From the NCBI RefSeq assembly GCF_028583425.1, contig NC_072801.1, positions 58,233,766-58,297,765 on the forward strand: a stretch of 64,000 nt of DNA. Reading direction: 5' to 3'. Shown in pieces: positions 61,570 through 64,000 of the stretch. Below the pieces are notes generated by a model, which made no database searches, was not told the origin of the DNA, and was given only the letters and a program-made list of their open reading frames with translations. Each line of letters opens with the position of its first letter. Positions within the stretch are counted from its first letter, which is position 1. Source of the stretch: Eublepharis macularius (taxonomy: Eukaryota > Chordata > Lepidosauria > Squamata > Eublepharidae). The translations under genes were made by a program, and so were the position numbers.

Positions 61570-62665
61570 AGTCAGTTGGTGTAGAATAAAGTTGTTAAGA
61601 GTGCTAGACTAGATCTGAGACACCAGGTTCAAACCTCTGCTCTACCATGGAAGCACTCTGGGTGACTTTGGTTTTTCTCTTAACCTGGGTCGAATCCACA
61701 TTACTCATTCTAAGTCGCATGTTCCCCGCATTCCCCACGCAATCCCGAGTGCCGGTCACATTACCTCATTAAACAGATGCATTTCATTCGCATTTCTCCC
61801 AAATATGTGGTCACAGGTTTTCAACGGGAGTTTCACGGTGGCCGTGAACAGGCCAATGCGCAATTTACGCGGTTTTTTTAAAAACCACCCCCCTTCCTGT
61901 CTCTCCGGCCGTTCCAAGAGTTCCTATTGGCTGATTCAACTTGCAAGTGCTCCGTAGTCTGCAAAAGACTGTTTTTGACTTCATAGCATTGGATTTATTG
62001 ATTATGCTGTTTCTGAATCAAATCTGGTAGTTCGAAAAATCATTTTGGGGTGAATCCATCCTCAGAACGGACTCGCGAAACTTCCTTTTTAACTGTTTTT
62101 TATTTTTTTTATTTTATATTACTGTAATATCGAAATTACGAAATATCGAAATAATGACACTCCAAGGAAGTGAAACTTCAGTAAAATTCAGGCACTGAAC
62201 TGTCCTGCATAGGAAATGCCCACGAAAGCTTCCCACATGCTTCCAAATTTCCAAAAAAGAAACGGAAGAGCCATCAGTGCTGTCAGTGGGGGAAAGAGAG
62301 GCAACATTATCTTCAATGAAGTTTCTTTATAAGGCAAGATCGAAATAACGGAAAAGTGCGCTCAAAAAAATTTTAAAAAATGGGCAGGAAGAAAAGGTCC
62401 CGCCCAAAAAAGCGGTTTTTGAGCGGCCATGTGACCGGAGGAACGCGCGAGAAAGACGGATCGGAAGCAGGAATGTGAACGAAGAGGAAAAAATCGCGGA
62501 TTGGAGGCAAACGGAAGATATCCGATAAACATGCGGGTAATGGGTGAATGTGGATTCGACCCTAATCTTCCTGACAAGGTAGTTGCTGTGAGAATGGAGA
62601 ATGCTCTTGTAAGCTGTTTGGGGTTCCCATTGGACAGAAAAGCAGAGTATAAATAAGTAAATAAA
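61570..62665 (+). mobile_element. Sauria-like SINE interrupted by a DNA transposon
   Basis: The SINE head (AGACACCAGGTTCAAACCTC, box B-like) ends near 61,687 and the tail resumes at 62,563 with CCTGACAAGGTAGTTGCTG, ending in AAATAAGTAAATAAAA. The inserted element occupies the middle. Confidence 0.65.
61688..62562. mobile_element. Non-autonomous DNA transposon with GGGTCGAATCCACATT inverted termini
   Basis: Left terminus GGGTCGAATCCACATTAC and right terminus GTGAATGTGGATTCGACCC match as an inverted repeat of about 16 bases. The roughly 875-bp body has no transposase frame. It sits inside a Sauria-like SINE, whose two halves flank it. Confidence 0.75.
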
Positions 62666-62853
62666 ATTGATTCTCTGCTATTTAATAATGTTGGTTGTGG
62701 CTTTTTTTCTGAGTGGTAAAATGCTGATTTCTTGCATGCATTTGGGTTTTGGAGAGGCATGTAGATTGTGTCCTAATGTTTGAGCAGGATTGTTTTTATG
62801 TAAATGTTTGTCAGGATTGTTTTTATGTAAATATTTGACCTCTTGCCCCCTTT

Positions 62854-63233
62854 CAGGGGTCATTTCATAGAAAAAGAGCTGGAGGAACTTGTTAGCATAA
62901 CTCATTAGCATATGCCTCTTGCCATCAGTAGAAGTGTGCCATTCGTATAATTGAATTGCATATGCCACACCGTCTGACATCACCTATCCTGGCTGTTTTG
63001 GACCCAATCCTGGCCATTAAGGGCCAAAATTGGGCCCAAAATGGTCAGGATCAGGCCGCTGATGAGCGGGAGAGTGATCCACCACCCGTCAGAGGCCCGA
63101 TCTGGGCCATTTCGGCCCCAATCCAGGCCAAAACAGGCCCCAAACGGCTGAGAGTCAGGTGGGCGGGGCCACCTGACATGTGACCTCTTTGGGGAACTGC
63201 GTTCCTGTGCATTCCCCTTCAAAATGAGCCCTG
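62854..63233. mobile_element. Related foldback-type element with CAGGGGTCATTT ends
   Basis: Left end CAGGGGTCATTTCATAG and right end AAAATGAGCCCTG are imperfect inverted complements. The interior has internally inverted blocks (TTGGGCCCAAAATGG; GGCCAAAACAGG) and a GGGGCCACCTGACATGTGACC block resembling the arms of the GC-rich foldback family. Confidence 0.6.
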
Positions 63234-64000
63234 CTTGTTACAGAATTAAAAAAGAAATGTCACTCTCTGACAAACTGGAGGGAAGGCAGCACTAAGTCGA
63301 TGTAGTAATTTACTGTGGTCTATCGCTGAGCACCAGTCTTACCTGCTGGTATTCAGAAATGCCAGCCCTGCTCATGGAACCCCCTGGCATGGCATCTCAC
63401 CAGTTTTGAAGCTGGCTGTGGTTAGGCATGGTGATTGAAGGCCCTTTGTGCATTCTCAAGTTCATTTTTTCACATGACCAGGGAAAAAGTAGACTAGGAA
63501 GGGGGCATTGACCACCTCTTGTCCAATTCCTCCCCAAAATCTTAGAACTGGTTTTGCTAAATGAGGAAATCAGGAAGCAATAGATGGTCCAAGATACCAG
63601 AGTTAAATGTAGCATTTAAAAAAATTGTACAAGACATGAGAGCTTGGCAAAGCAGGTTACAGCAAGATAAATAACAGTCAGGAAAGAACACCTGTTGACT
63701 GGGGCAGCACTCCATAGAAACCTTCCCCATTATGTATATATACAAAGCCACATCCCACAGGGAAATCCATCAACCGAGACAGACAGTTTTTTCACCAGAG
63801 AGTTGAAGGCAGTTTGAAAAAAAAAAACCTGCTGTTCATCCATGCATGCTCATACTGCTGTAGGTTTTGATAATTATATCTGTACACACCCTATTTACAG
63901 GAGCTGGTGTGGCCATATCTGCTCTCGCTTCTTTGTTTGCGCCTAACATATCTGTCTCCAAATTTAGGTGGGTAGCTGTGTTAGTCTGCAGTAGATCTTT
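63234..64000. other. Right edge, unannotated
   Basis: No gene recognised. A foldback-family end (GTGTTAGTCTGCAGTAGA) begins at about 63,968 and runs off the window. Confidence 0.5.

Noticed and set aside
1-64000. Search for CRISPR arrays, bacterial operons, tRNA genes and intact endogenous retroviruses
   Set aside because: None seen. tRNA-like matches are SINE heads lacking a full cloverleaf, and no paired long terminal repeats or gag-pol frames were found.

Overview
This window is vertebrate nuclear DNA and almost certainly comes from a squamate reptile. The genes are split into short exons with GT-AG junctions. The repeats are squamate-type: tRNA-derived Sauria-like SINEs, a 5S-rRNA-derived SINE, BovB/RTE-, CR1- and L1-type LINE pieces, a Penelope-like fragment with hammerhead-like cores, and many copies of small foldback or terminal-inverted-repeat elements. 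I saw no bacterial or viral gene organisation and no recognisable endogenous retrovirus.

Four protein genes can be reconstructed, all on the minus strand. In transcription order from the right they are: an immunoglobulin-superfamily membrane protein resembling NCR3LG1/B7-H6 (coding 59,576 to 50,423; signal peptide, V, C1, C1, membrane segment, short tail); NFATC2IP/NIP45 (44,267 to 37,446; 7 coding exons); SPNS1 (33,057 to 22,321; 12 coding exons); and LAT (14,874 to 4,005; 11 coding exons found, one apparently still missing). NFATC2IP-SPNS1-LAT in one orientation is the gene order of human 16p11.2. There CD19 lies next to NFATC2IP; here the nearest upstream gene is the V-C1-C1 receptor-like gene, and CD19 is not seen before the window ends.

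Layout: 1-3,700 repeats plus one possible signal-peptide exon; 3,730-14,880 LAT; 14,880-22,320 intergenic DNA with LINE, foldback and SINE pieces and a candidate LAT 5' exon/promoter; 22,321-33,080 SPNS1, whose intron 5 holds an antisense ORF1-only L1-like insertion; 33,080-37,180 SPNS1 promoter area and repeats; 37,180-44,270 NFATC2IP, whose intron 4 holds a 5'-truncated L1; 44,270-48,970 NFATC2IP promoter and repeats including CR1; 48,975-59,710 the B7-H6-like gene, with a Penelope-like foldback in intron 3; 59,711-60,870 a tandem 580-bp duplication directly upstream of that gene; 60,870-64,000 nested SINE/DNA-transposon material.

Functionally this is an immune-leaning block: LAT is the scaffold of T-cell receptor signalling, NFATC2IP modulates NFAT-driven cytokine transcription and SUMO pathways, and the Ig-family gene looks like a cell-surface ligand or receptor. 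SPNS1 is a lysosomal lysophospholipid exporter that travels with them by synteny. Exon boundaries were read by eye from reading-frame continuity, splice consensus and remembered human protein sequences; no alignment or transcript was available.
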